From contig OX578284.1 in the NCBI GenBank assembly GCA_951217055.1, positions 18,796,187 through 18,860,186 on the forward strand: a DNA stretch of 64,000 bases. The letters are read 5' to 3'. Numbering within the stretch: position 1 is the first letter of the stretch; each line of letters starts with the position of its first letter. Source of the DNA: Gerris lacustris (lineage: Eukaryota; Arthropoda; Insecta; Hemiptera; Gerridae). The notes beneath the pieces are model-generated. The model saw only the letters and a program-made list of their open reading frames with translations, made no database searches and was not told the origin of the DNA. Shown piece after piece: positions 45,901-56,075 of this stretch. The translations under genes and the position numbers were made by a program.

Positions 45901-46684
45901 CGCTAAGGACCAACATGGCAGTGGATGTGCTTTTATCCATGAGCAACACGTTCAACGGTTCACACTTCCTAACTGGATCTCAATAGGTTCGGCTGAGCTG
46001 GAGGCTATCTACCAGGCTATCATCTACGCTGATTTGAAAAAAATCAGAAAAGTAGTTATATATTCAGACGCTTTAGGACCTTTGATGAGTTTGGACAAGT
46101 TGTTTTCTCAAAACCCTTATGTAATTAAAATCCGAGACACTATTTTTGATGTTGGTTTACAGCCCCTGTTTTGTTGGCTCCCAAGCCATATCGGCATAAC
46201 TGGAAATGAAAAAGTAGACGGAGAAGCGAAAAAAGCAATTTTGAATGGACTATTTGTAAATGGGCACATATTATCTAAAGATTTAAATAAATTTATCAAA
46301 AAGGCAATCAAAGATATTTGGCAATCAACATGGAACAACTGTACTGAAAACAAACTAAGAGCTATAAAACACTGCATAGGGTCTTGGAAATCAGCAGACA
46401 GGCAGAACAGACGGGAAGAGACAGCACTATGCAGACTGAGACTTGGCCACACTCGGCTAACCCACAGTTACCTCTTCACTCGGGACAAAGAGCCACCAAA
46501 ATGCAGACTCTGCAATGAAACAGTTACTGTGAAACACATACTTACTGACTGCCACAGACTACAAGATCTACGAGACAAACACAACCTACCTGAAACCTTA
46601 TCTGAAATACTGGCAGACAATGAAGACTCCATAAGACAACTATTCTCCTACTTACAAGATGCCGACTTACTAGAAGAAATATAG
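42983..46684 (+). CDS. LINE ORF2: endonuclease - reverse transcriptase - RNase H
   Basis: 1233 residues. The APE-type endonuclease comes first: SWNCKGYR, LQETHLP (about residue 37), MAGDFNAHN and GSDHFPLF carry the expected N, E, D and SDH residues. The reverse transcriptase follows: TAPGPDQIYN, ESYRPIAMTS, FFDLEKAYDRTW (about 582) and the catalytic YVDD (about 673). The RNase H comes next: YTDAAKDQHG (about 970), ELEAIYQAI, YSDALGPL, and LPSHIGITGNEKVDGEA with the last His/Asp. A C-terminal C-x2-C-x7-H-x4-C motif (CRLC...H....C, about 1173-1189) ends the protein. The enzyme nicks target DNA and copies the element RNA there. The length is typical of Jockey ORF2 with RNase H, and I see no stop or frameshift. 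Confidence 0.95.
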   Translation: MHNSLRICSWNCKGYRSRFEDIRLLVHETQPHILMLQETHLPSKNNLSVPGYVTYRKDPPQETRQGGLAVLANSTLPCREIKINTHLSVVAVRIGATYPVTVCNLYIGCEDVVTVAQLNNILNQLPPPYIMAGDFNAHNPLWGSPKGDSRGREIEQFIDQNDLFLFNNKEATYFDARTGKLDSLDLAMGVPRLGQISEFSVSSHIYGSDHFPLFITLFPANPRARRTARWSLKNADWEAYQKYLTELPVFRLLDEHKESEELLKFITASIINAANTSIPQVKLDRSRPLVPWWNVECRRALRDRRKALWKFKKYPTHENLIKYKKARSEGKKIFSQAKNESWIKFTSTLNQHTQSSEIWKKVKALGGRRPAYMPPSLKLGNNDFETDPTKTAEILARHFANVSSTKNYSKKFQDIKQKAESKDICFDTNISEEYNSPYSRWELESALKSLKNTAPGPDQIYNIMLQNLPNTFKTYILKLYNTLWTTDSYPESWREATLIPISKPGKDPALVESYRPIAMTSTIGKLFEKMVNARLMWILESKKLLSPHQTGFRKNMSTIDNLTRLESYVYDGFAKGKTTVGVFFDLEKAYDRTWRYGILRQMSDMGFRGHLPMYISNFLSERRFRVRIGDTFSHLYTQENGVPQGSVLSVTLFILAINNATKALPSCVEPLLYVDDITILFRSKSLDTATSIVQQSISSLNNWATNIGFNFSASKTTCLIFTRKTKLNNIPTLKLSGEIIPSVNNIKYLGLTLDRRLTWKPHIESLRTKCLRDLNLLRMVQAQKWGADRNTLLLLYRQLIRSKLDYGCMVYGSAKEKDLKRLDPVHHSGIRIALGAFRTSPVKSLLVEANEPPLDLRRDLLLMRYSYRVQQFKENLVTKLILDPKNFLYENKPNLPKSIGKKFVDLKSQYQLEDLPEIAGLVLSTKPPWLSKRPSIQRTGRQKKAEAQHELYRQQHNRHRHDHSDAAFIYTDAAKDQHGSGCAFIHEQHVQRFTLPNWISIGSAELEAIYQAIIYADLKKIRKVVIYSDALGPLMSLDKLFSQNPYVIKIRDTIFDVGLQPLFCWLPSHIGITGNEKVDGEAKKAILNGLFVNGHILSKDLNKFIKKAIKDIWQSTWNNCTENKLRAIKHCIGSWKSADRQNRREETALCRLRLGHTRLTHSYLFTRDKEPPKCRLCNETVTVKHILTDCHRLQDLRDKHNLPETLSEILADNEDSIRQLFSYLQDADLLEEI

Positions 46685-46945
46685 ATTTCAATCAAATTCA
46701 ACTATTTAGAAGGGTATAGAAGAAGAGATACAAGGATGGCAACCATAGAAAAAAAAAAAAAAAATAAAAAAATAGATACAAATAATTAACGAAAAAAATG
46801 TTTAGGGCGTTAATGAACAAATGTCAAACACCCTATAAATAAATAAATAAATAAATAATTACACCTTAAAACAACTATCACAAAAACATACAGTGAAGAA
46901 AGTATCATTCATTATAATTGTGTTTCAATTTATTTTTGCACAGAT

Positions 46946-47093
46946 CTCAACTCTGTTTATAAATTCTCAAAAAGCATTTTCAATGTTGAGTATGCTCAAG
47001 GGCAATCTATTGGGGGGTCTATTGGCAATGGGCCTGTGTAATTCTTTCTTCCATCTCATCCACGCTGATATCCAGGCGTTCGGCGTAAACTGA
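46946..47093 (+). other. Exon-like GC-richer block just after the LINE
   Basis: A strong acceptor-like tract (TTTCAATTTATTTTTGCACAG) ends at 46945. It is followed by 49 open codons, ending at a stop at 47091-47093, that include LLGGLLAMGLCNSFFHLIHA. The minus strand of the same block also reads SVYAERLDISVDEMEERITQ before a stop. The open frame extends upstream across the LINE's target duplication without a usable ATG. It could be a leftover exon of the older inverted-repeat element, or chance. Strand and product cannot be decided. Confidence 0.25.
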
Positions 47094-47229
47094 TTTTTTT
47101 ATAATTAAAATAGACTGTAAACTATTTGTAGTTGTTATCTTATTGTTTATTTTCAGAAAACAAACTAAAATTTAATACAAATCCATAATTTTATAAGCAA
47201 TTTGTTTTATTTTTATCAAATAAAATAAT

Positions 47230-47455
47230 ATTAAATATTTACACGTTCTTTACAATTCTGAGACACTTTTCAAAATATTATTTTTTCATAACTTTTTTTT
47301 ATTATAAGAAACTGAACACCTTTTACAAAAAAGAAATCAAGAAAATATGTATTTTACCATTTTTAGAGGTATAAGAACAAGCAGGAGTTTTTATAAAGAA
47401 GGAATTGTTTTCGAAAATATTTCTTCTTAAGGGTATAAAAAGAAAATTTTCAAAT
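47230..47455. repeat. Right arm of the large diverged inverted repeat
   Basis: The inverse of 40836-41075: 'TTACACGTTCTTTACAATTCTGA' and 'AAGAACAAGCAGGAGTTT'. Confidence 0.6.
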
Positions 47456-47839
47456 TGGATATTGTAAATATATATATTTATAAATTTTAATAAAAAGACC
47501 TTCTTGGATCATCTTTTAACTAAACAAAAATGTAGGGAGAAGTGAAAAAAGTATAAACAGACACTTTATAGAAAATAAATAAAAAAAATATATATTTAAG
47601 AGATAAATTATGAGAATAAATCAATTTAATCGAATATCATAATAAATAAAATATTAAATAATTAAATTTATATAATAACAATGGCGTTGATTCTCAGTCA
47701 CCGTAATAAGTTGGTAACTAAGATATCGAGCGATATCTCTGCATTTATGATGCATTTTATATAATATCATTTGTGTATATAATAGTGTTTAAATATAAAT
47801 ACATAAGAAAGATTTTGAACTTAAATAATCATGATATCT

Positions 47840-48717
47840 TTAATGACAGCACATCTCTTCTGATTTACATCTTTTGGGCCTGAAAAAAAAATAGTTATAT
47901 CTAAATGTACAAAATCATATTATAAAATCGTTGAAAAATTACATGAATGGCCTTAATAAAAGGGTCGAAACGTCGGATAAAAAGTGATTGTTCATATCTT
48001 TGCCACAACTCAATCATCCATCAACTTACAAAAAAACTCATCAAATTATACAGTAAAAGGCGCTTCATCGCTGCAGCGAAATCACAAATAAATAACTATT
48101 TTATCGCGGGCAGGGACAGTAAATGAGTAAATAAGATACGGATATAGTGTTAAGTTGCATATATTATACAATTTGCTAAGATATATATATACCTATATGG
48201 ATATATATATTCATTATATATGCTGACAATATTGTTGTGGTAGGTATAAGTTTGGGTTCGGGTATTAGATATAAAGAACGAGGTTAGCTTGGCATGAGAT
48301 CAGAGGAGCGTTGTGTCTCCCTACCACGAGATGCAACAAGACACTACATGACTCTCAGGACGCCATCTCTGTAGCAGCGTTGCCACATTAGGTTCAGACA
48401 ACACAACAAATATTATAATTTTCTCTCCGGCTCAATTGATAATCGTTCGCAGTAAATACATCTATTAAAAGAAAATAGCTTAATAAATATAATTGAACTT
48501 ACTCTGAGCACATTTGTGGCTCAAATGCGCATGTATCGTCCGCTACAAGACCGTCTTTGACATCTTGACAGAAGTCGGGTGTTCTGCACATAGCGTCTGT
48601 ACACATGTCATCTTGTTCTTCTTTAGATTCGTCTTTCTCAGATGATTTAGGAGCACATTTACAAAGGTCGATCATTACCACAACCAGAAGAACCAATGCA
48701 ACGAAAGCTTTTGTCAT
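47840..48717 (-). CDS. Peptide gene C: small secreted 8-cysteine peptide (two coding exons)
   Basis: The coding exon runs 48717 to 48503. ATG for MTKAFVAL is chosen because the acceptor TTTAATTTTTAG ends at 48749; upstream in-frame codons lie in the intron. The donor is GCTCAGA^GTAAGT. The last exon runs 47879 to 47840 after acceptor CTATTTTTTTTTCAG. The phase-2 join gives 255 nt, 84 residues plus stop. The signal peptide ends ...MIDLCKCA before Pro, as in genes A and B. An acidic Lys/Glu-rich spacer (KSSEKDESKEEQDD) precedes the first cysteine. Spacing is C-x4-C-x5-C-x12-C-x6-C-x5-C-x5-CC plus a final His. It has GLVADDTC in place of GRLADDTC. The 623-bp intron is the shortest and free of insertions, so C may be nearest the ancestral layout. 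No first exon or promoter was found. Function unknown. Confidence 0.83.
47950..47985 (+). repeat. GTCGAAACGTCGG motif
   Basis: 'GGCCTTAATAAAAGGGTCGAAACGTCGGATAAAA' resembles the tail sequence of many arthropod retroelements, in which a hairpin precedes CGAAACGTC. The CTGATGA half needed for a hammerhead ribozyme is not present. It lies in gene C's intron. Confidence 0.35.
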
Positions 48718-48780
48718 TTTTGTATTTTTTTTTTTTTTTTTCTTTTTTCTAAAAATTAAATTAAAATTATTTAATACCAA

Positions 48781-49050
48781 CTAAAAATAATCGATCTATA
48801 TTTAAAAAAGTTTTTTAAACAAAGAAATGTGTCAAATTGTGCGAATGTTCAAGGCAGCGGCCGCTATTCGACGAGCGAAGAGAGTAGGTGGCAGAGCCCC
48901 TTTTATATTTTTATAATAATAATAAAAAAATTGTACCTATTATTATTTAATTAAGAATAGATTTAATCTTATTAAGAATAATAAAGAGACCTCTCTAAAA
49001 AGATCAAAATAATTTAAGATTTTCTAGAGAGGAAAATAAAGAATATGTTA
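48781..49050. other. Upstream region of gene C
   Basis: Searched for a TATA-initiator-GTAAGT cassette like those of A and B; none convincing. Contains a GC-rich 'GGCAGCGGCCGCTATTCGAC' block near 48850. Confidence 0.4.
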
Positions 49051-49235
49051 ATTCCATCATTGAAAATCCTTGCAGAGTATTTTCAGGAGGGAACATGAAA
49101 AGTTATGGTAACCATCATTGCAAATCCTTGCTGAGTATTTTCTGGAGTGGACATGAAAAATTATTGTAATACCATCATTGCAAATCCTTGCAGAGTATTT
49201 TCTGGAGTGGACATGAAAAATTATGTTAATCCAAA
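49050..49235. repeat. 60-bp tandem repeat, three units
   Basis: Units of 'CCATCATTGCAAATCCTTGC' plus '(A/T)GAGTATTTTCTGGAGTGGACATGAAAAATTAT'. It is 0.3 kb upstream of gene C's coding exon. Confidence 0.88.
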
Positions 49236-49499
49236 AAATCTTAAAGGGATCACTACAAAATAAAGCAGCTGTTAATTTGATTACTAGTTGCTAATTACTC
49301 ATATCAAGAGCTAACTACCTTAACAATTCTTTTGAGTCTTCACCGAAAGATAAGATAGATATATTTTACTCCATTCGAGAGAAGGGGATTATTTTATGAG
49401 CTAGACGAAGACTAATTAAGAACATGTTCGTCAAGGTATACAATCGCAAGTTTATACTAATGAAACAAAACAAATTCGGGTCTCAGTCTTCAGCCAATC

Positions 49500-49810
49500 G
49501 TAGTTTTTAGGTTTCTGTACTAAGTACGAAAGGAAACCTTATATAACGGCTCTGTCTGTCTGTCAGTCCGTTGGCATGTTTCAATTCACTACTACTTCGC
49601 TATGATCAATAAACTACTATAGCTAGGAACCTAGGAACATGAAATTCGGCACATAGTTGCATCTCGGCATTTGTGACAACTGTTCACTTTTAGGAGTATT
49701 CACACTTAATATTTCCAAGATGGTGGCCAATATGGCGACTAAGAAACTTTTTTAGTCACCATGACATGTTATACATCAATTTAAAGGTATTGACGCGTAG
49801 AAAAAGAATA
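49500..49810. repeat. Common insect-type dispersed repeat
   Basis: 'TTTTTAGGTTTCTGTAC...GGAAACCTTATATAACGGCTCTGTCTGTCTGTCAGTCCG' then 'GGAACATGAAATTCGGCAC' and 'AAGATGGTGGCCAATATGGCGAC'. It is related in style to the left part of the element at 33.4 kb. Confidence 0.6.
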
Positions 49811-50159
49811 TGCAACTATTAAAATTTTACACTTAATTTATTAACCTTATCGTACAGAAACTGGCGATACTTACGCGAAGCGCGCCTTACTTGATGTTTT
49901 TAAAGTGCTTTATTATAATTATTAAGTGACGTGGATCAATATTTTTAACATCTGCAATAGTTATAACAGTAAGTGTCAAGTTTTAATGATATCAATTAAT
50001 TCATCGATTTCTATTTAATGGAAAACTCATTGCATATTATTTTTTGAGGTTTTTGTGGTTGCATTTAAATATTATTGGAAATTTTATCAAAATTTACCCT
50101 GAAAATAATTTCTTCCCGGAGGGGAATCGTACCTAACATCGATTTTTTGGGGTTAGCGC

Positions 50160-50605
50160 TCCCTAATGTGGAATTAATTCATTTCTCGATTTTGCCTGGG
50201 AATAATATGTTTTAAATGAACATATATGCCAACTTTCATCGATTTTGGGCAGTATTTTGGGCTCCCCGCATCTGAGCAGACGACAGAAAGACAGTTTTTA
50301 AAAACCACTTTTTTGACTCAAGGGACCTTAAAGCTAATTAAATTTCTGCAAATCTTAAAATCGAATTTACCATTGTATTGTATTAACCATTTTAATACAA
50401 TACATTTTAATTCATTTCTCGATTTTGCCTCGGAATAATATGTTTTAAATGAACATATATGCCAACTTTCATCGGATTCCTCCCAGTATTTTGGGCTCCC
50501 CGCATCTGAGCAGACGACAGAAAGACAGTTATTAAAAACCACTTTTTTGACTCAAGGGACCTTAAAGCTAATTAAATTTCTGCAAATCTTAAAATCGAAT
50601 TTTCT
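50160..50605. repeat. About 200-bp direct duplication
   Basis: Copy 1 (50173-50371) and copy 2 (50410-50604) share 'AATTCATTTCTCGATTTTGCC', 'GGGCTCCCCGCATCTGAGCAGACGACAGAAAGACAGTT' and the tail 'CTGCAAATCTTAAAATCGAATTT' with few differences. Recent tandem duplication; the short frames on both strands are passengers. Confidence 0.9.
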
Positions 50606-51300
50606 TTTTCATTTTTAATCCATACTATATGTACTATGTGAGAATGTATAAATATATAGGTAGATAAGCTACAATATGTTTTTACATCATAGTATAATGT
50701 TATTCATATTATACTATTGATAGAATATTATGAATTTGACAATTTAAATTTTAGTTTATACTGTAAAGACTAAAAGAAAATCATAAACAATGATTAAATA
50801 AATGTAATACATACAGTTAATGGATATTATGTATTATTAATTGTTAAATATTAAATTAACTAAATTAAAATCACTAGTACTATGCATATCAATAAAAAAT
50901 CTGTAACCATTTTAATACAAATACTTCTATAAATATTCATGCATAAGTACATACTTAATACTTATATATGAAACAATGTAATAATAATATATTAATTGCA
51001 AATTTAAGGAACATTGAATGAATTTGAATTTTATTAAGTACGCTTTGTGCTATACGGTTTTAATCAATTATTCTAACTAATTATTTTATATCTATGTGGT
51101 TGTGTCATCTACTTCTTAACATATTATGAAGCCTACACGACGCTACACAAAAAGAAATAAAATTTAAAATAATAATAGAATTTTACTTTCACATAAGTGT
51201 AGTACAGAGACAGAAAGAATTGTAATGAATCAAAAATTTTATTTAAACCCAGATGTTTAAGGTCTTCTGAGTATAAATTAATTGCTTTTTAAAAAATCTT
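50606..51300. other. Gene-free AT-rich stretch
   Basis: No supported feature. Confidence 0.45.
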
Positions 51301-51314
51301 ACGGTCTCTGCCCT

Positions 51315-51361
51315 CTTTTGACCATTATAATCTGTGTCGACAGACTATAATGGTCAAAATA
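51315..51361. repeat. Hairpin
   Basis: 'TTTTGACCATTATAATCTG' pairs with 'CAGACTATAATGGTCAAAA' around TGTCGA, with one change. Confidence 0.8.
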
Positions 51362-51764
51362 CGCCTCTACGCTTCCACAATGACGCGTAGAGCCTTAACT
51401 ACTGGGTCGATTTTATCGAAATGCCAATGCATGTTTAGAAAAATCATCACTTCGAGGGATATAATTTTTGCTCAACATTTTGGGTGCTACCTCAAAAAAC
51501 TTTATTAAACCCTTCTATTTTGTAGTCTATTTAAATGCAAATCTAACATATAAGTCGTTTTCCCGGAAAAGAAGGAGTTTTTGAGATATTGATCAAAATA
51601 AAGCTGATTTTGCTGATAATTGAAAATGTAAGGTCAACAATCATCTTATGAAACTTTTTAAATATAGATTGTTAAAAATAGACATTATTGTATTTAAATT
51701 CAGTTTCACTAAGTACATCAGATAGTTTGGTTCAAGTTTGTTGAATCGATTTGTTTTAATAAAA

Positions 51765-52350
51765 GTCAAAATTAATCTAAAGTAATACTTTGAGCTAAGC
51801 TATCATTTCTTTTAAAGCTAACCTTAAAATTAAATGAACCGTCATATTCAGGAACTAATATGAGAAAGATCATAAAATATTTGTTACTTCTAACCATACT
51901 TAAACATATTATTAGGACACCTATAAAATTAAGTGTAAAAGTAAGTAATACAAGAGTATTAAACAAATTAATCACCTGTGTTTGCTTAGATCGAAGTCAG
52001 AATGAATACTGAACACTGATTTATGAGAAAAGTAAAGAATTCCTTAATAGCTAAGTACAGTTAGGCTTGTAAACCAAATACATTTGATTTAAGTCATAGT
52101 TATTATCAAAGTAAAGCCTTGAGCTAAGGTACCAATTCTTTTAAAGCTAACCTTAAAATAAATGAACCGTCAGATCTTGGAACTAATATGAGAAAGATCA
52201 TAAAAATTGAATCATTTATAGGACACCTATAAATATAAGAGTATTAAACAAAGTAATCACCTGTGTTTGCTTAGGTCGAAGTCAGAATGAACACTGAACA
52301 CTGATAGTTGAGAAAAGTAAAGAATTCCTTGATAGCAACAGTACAGTTAG
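51765..52350. repeat. About 250-300 bp direct duplication
   Basis: Copies at 51770-52073 and 52108-52350 share 'TTGAGCTAAG', 'TTCTTTTAAAGCTAACCTTAAAAT', 'AATATGAGAAAGATCATAAAA', 'AATCACCTGTGTTTGCTTAG' and 'AAAGTAAAGAATTCCTT'. Copy 2 has lost about 40 bp. No coding sign. Confidence 0.88.
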
Positions 52351-52969
52351 GCTTGTAGTCACAGTTAGACTAGGGGAGGTTAAACTTAACACCTAACTCC
52401 TAGTTTTTTTAAAAACAAAACCCAGAAAAACAATGCTGAGAAAATCCGAAAGAATTAATTAGAATGAAAAGCATTTCTTCTTAGAAGTAGAGTACGACGC
52501 AATAACAGTATTGTTTAATTCTTTAAAAATTCCTTAACTGTTAAATGATGGAGAAACATTGGAGTGTGTAACGGACACAATGTAATAAATGTAACTCCAA
52601 TGTAATAAAATAAATTTAATATTTTTGAAATCCAATCATGAGTCTTGGAAAATTGTGGGGGTATTTACAGTATTATTGAGGATTTGCGATATATCTATAT
52701 TTTAGAAGATATATATAAGAAGATTTCTTCTTTCTAGCAAATAGACGAGATTTTCGAAATTCAGAACTGTTGTTGAGTACCGTATAGAGTACGAATAATT
52801 TATGTTCTACTAGAACAGTTTTTCTCATATTTTTTGTCTAGGGATCTCAAAAATGATTCAAGCATTTCTTTGATGGTAATGCATGAATGTCCATGTTCGG
52901 AAATAATTGTAATAATCTTTTGCATGGCTAAATAGATATTTCTCTATGTAAGAAATCGTATGTAAGTAA
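52351..52969. other. Gene-free stretch
   Basis: No supported feature. Confidence 0.45.
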
Positions 52970-53395
52970 TTCTCCCTTCTTGTGGTTCATTCTTTAACCC
53001 GTCGTTTAAGACTAAACGAATGTTTGGACCTACAAAATACTGCGTATGCTTTCCAAAATAAATGTTGGACACTTTGGAAGATCTCGCACGTCTCAAGGCA
53101 AATAAAGTTAGCTATTTTTTGTGGATCCAAACGTCTATTAATATGGATAAGAGGCAAAATTGGTGCAAATTTCAGCGCAATCGGAATTTTATTGATTTGT
53201 TACGAATTTTTGACATTTTTATTGACTCATCATAATGGAGTTAATGACGTCATAAATTTATGAATTTCCAGGCGGCCCAAGTACACGACAAGACTGACGT
53301 TTGTACCATAAGTTTCAATTCTCCAGCTTAAAACTGTAAGAGTTATGCTTGGCACACAGACGGACATCCAGCTAAAAACCACTCAAATGGTTTAA
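52970..53395. repeat. Probable dispersed repeat with an 93-codon passenger frame
   Basis: GC-richer block ending 'GCTTGGCACACAGACGGACATCC', the style of the other insect repeats here. The 93-codon plus-strand frame shows no domain or homologue I recognise and is probably not a gene. Confidence 0.4.
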
Positions 53396-54034
53396 AAAAA
53401 TATTTTTCTGATTCTTTGGGTGAAAACAATACTTTTCCTTTAAAGATAAGGTAAAAGTAAAAATAATATTCTATTAGATTATTTAATTAATTAACTAATA
53501 ATTAATCTGGTGGTTTCAAGGTAGGAAAGATTTAAAAGCACTAAAAGTATTGGTACTTTATTATTCCCATGCTTGCCATCAAACAAATTAATAATTTAAA
53601 ATTAGAAATCTCTCTCGGTGGTTAAATAATTATATTTTTTAATAAATTAACATCCCGATAGAGTCAAACGTTCCTAAAGTACTAATATTAATATTTTAAA
53701 CTAGAGAACCTTCTGTCGATAAAAGCACTACGAATATTCGTTCGAAAATTGCACCATCAATTTTAAGTACAGAAAAGCTATATTAATTAAATTTTACTAA
53801 CAAATGTTTGAATAATTATTAACTTCATTTGGCTTACCAAATAATCAACTATTTAATACTGAACTCTTGATAGTTAAAATGTACATTCAATTAAAATATA
53901 CCAATATTGAGTTTACATATTTTAAACTTAAATGTCTATTGTTTTATAAAATTTTAAGTTTAAATACATACATATAAAAGTATGAATCGTTGAAGGTATT
54001 ACAATATAAGGGTAGGTATTATTTTATATTTAAG
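53396..54034. other. Gene-free AT-rich stretch
   Basis: No supported feature. Confidence 0.45.
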
Positions 54035-54640
54035 TAGAGTCCCGATGGCGTCGACTAACCTCAAAATGACTTCTGTTATTCCTAAGCTAAGGCAACCGCA
54101 TTTATTCCAATAAAAATAAATGTCTGTTTTGATTTGTTGGTCTTTAAATAGATGTAATATCTTATCTAAATTAGTTTTACTTTTTTTTCTAAATTCTATG
54201 AGGAATCCTCATACAATAGGCATGCAATTGCTGAATTACCATATTTGCTTAAGGAAATAACTATATTAAGATGGTTATCAAACAGCAAAAGTATAATCAA
54301 AATCAATAGTTTTGTATAAATGAACTTAACATTATAGATCTTTTTTTTTATATGTGATAATTTTGGAAATGCTCTACAATTTAAGCAATTTAGTACAATC
54401 AATAATTTATAATGATCGAGTAGTGTCCCGACGGCGACGAATCACCTCGAAATGATTTGTTATTGCTAAGCTAAGGCATCCACAATTATTCAATAAAAAT
54501 AAATATTTGTTTTGATTTGCTGGTCTTCAAATAGATATAATAACTTATCTAAATATATATCTAAATTAATTTACTTAATTTTATTTATTTTTTTCTAAAT
54601 ATATCGTTGCCACGGGCTTAATGGCTCGTACAATATAAAT
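54035..54640 (+). repeat. Dispersed repeat B, copies 2 and 3
   Basis: Copy 2 (about 54035-54200) and copy 3 (about 54420-54640) both start near 'GTCCCGA(T/C)GGCG(T/A)CGA' and share 'CCTAAGCTAAGGCAACCGCA'-type and 'CAAATAGATATAATAACTTATCTAAAT' phrases with 36918-37130. Copy 3 keeps the end 'TTGCCACGGGCTTAATGGCTCG'. Confidence 0.75.
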
Positions 54641-55340
54641 GAGCATTATAATATACACCACTCAATTTAATTTTTTAATTAATTTAATTTTAATTATCAA
54701 AAAGTTTAAACTTAAATTATTTACCAAAATAAAAGTGTAAAGTAAGCAGTCAAAGACACACAATAGGCTGGTCAGGCCGATCTCTTCCAATGGTTGATGA
54801 GCACTGAACCCCCACTGGACCATTCTTGTTAACATTATAGTAACGCCTGAGCTCCCAAGAATTAAGCAATATATATCATAATAATATTAATGTTTCGTTA
54901 TTTTTTTCGTTATTCTTGGAACTAATTATTTATGGTGTTGCTAACTACGACGTTACCTTTTTTTATCTTTTTTTCTTGTCTTCACTATATATATTTTGTA
55001 TTCTAAGAATAAAATTTTCTCTCGTGTTCTATTGTTAAGAATATATTATAAATGGCTATAGTTATTTATGTTATTGTTGTAATGAAGTTTTAAAATCTTT
55101 TATGAGTCATGTGTGAATAATGAAATGATAAGGATCGAATAAGAAAAAGAGTAGAGGGAATTGTTGTATTACGTTTTATAAATCGATATCATGATTTTGA
55201 ATACTCAACTGTGTTTTAAATTTTTTGCCAATTTCAATCTTGTCAAAACAGAAACCAATTTTAGAAATATTTAAAACTTAAATAAGTTTATCTTTAACCA
55301 GTATTCCCTGTACTTACAATTTCGCAACTATACAAAAAAC
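54641..55340. other. Gene-free AT-rich stretch
   Basis: No supported feature. A GC-richer patch 'AGGCTGGTCAGGCCGATCTC' near 54766 is unexplained. Confidence 0.4.
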
Positions 55341-55475
55341 ACTTTTACCTCCAGCGGGGAGAAAAAGTGAACTTTCCTCCCTAGTTTACAGGGAGGGAAG
55401 TTACTCATTGCACCCGGTCGGGTTAAACAGGGAGTAATGAAAAATAAGGGAATCATGAACTCTCATGATTCCCTC
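55341..55475. repeat. Palindrome cluster
   Basis: 'AACTTTCCTCCCTAG' pairs with 'GGGAGGGAAGTT', then 'GGGAATCATGAACTCTCATGATTCCC' forms a second hairpin. Confidence 0.65.
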
Positions 55476-56075
55476 CAGTGTTGCCATTGATAAAGCACAA
55501 GTAAATATGGTTGGTGCTAATACACATTTCATTTACTAACTTTAGTTTTATGTCATGTAACCTTCACAATGGTTGCCATAGGGATTCATCAGTAAAAGAA
55601 ACAAACAAGTTAAAAGTGGAAACATAATTTCTAAATGTAGATTAACTAATCCATATTTTGATGTCAACACCATTCAATGCACCCCTCAGCTTCCAGCTGA
55701 TTCTCCCATTTAATTTTAGCATTGAAATTCAAATAATTATTATCTATAATTTAATTTTAACGTGATTAAACTTATTTAGAGAATTGTTAATATTATATCT
55801 AACTATATTTTTCAAAAATAAATATAAACCTATGCATTTTTTGTTGAATAACGTAATTTAAAATTAAAATCTTTCCATATTTTTTTCTCCCTTCTGGAGG
55901 TAAAATCTTGTACGTACCTTTTGAGTAAAAATCACTTGCACCCTCGCGATAATTAACTCACTCGGCTCCACCTCGGGAGTGAACGTTATGATTTCCTCTG
56001 CTTCGCCTCAGGGACCAACTTTATCGCTCAGGGTGCAATCACTTACTTTCCTCCCTTGGTGCGTAAATAACTATT

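Larger units (their letters stand above)
41487..46853 (+). mobile_element. Full-length Jockey-clade LINE
   Basis: A 14-bp duplication AATAATTACACCTT flanks the element (41473-41486 and 46854-46867). The 5' end is GATAGGACAGGTGACAGG, followed by a 134-bp 5' UTR, ORF1, ORF2, a 170-bp 3' UTR with an A-rich tract, and a (TAAA)n tail. Both ORFs are uninterrupted with the key residues present, so the copy may still be active. The structure and the RNase H domain after RT fit the Jockey group of arthropod non-LTR elements. Confidence 0.93.

Noticed and set aside
47940..47985. Hammerhead ribozyme
   Set aside because: GAAACGTC half is present but the CTGATGA core is absent, so no catalytic fold can be supported.
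48718..48780. Lysine-rich N-terminal extension of gene C
   Set aside because: It is poly-A intron/5' UTR read through upstream of the acceptor at 48749; the signal peptide begins at 48717.
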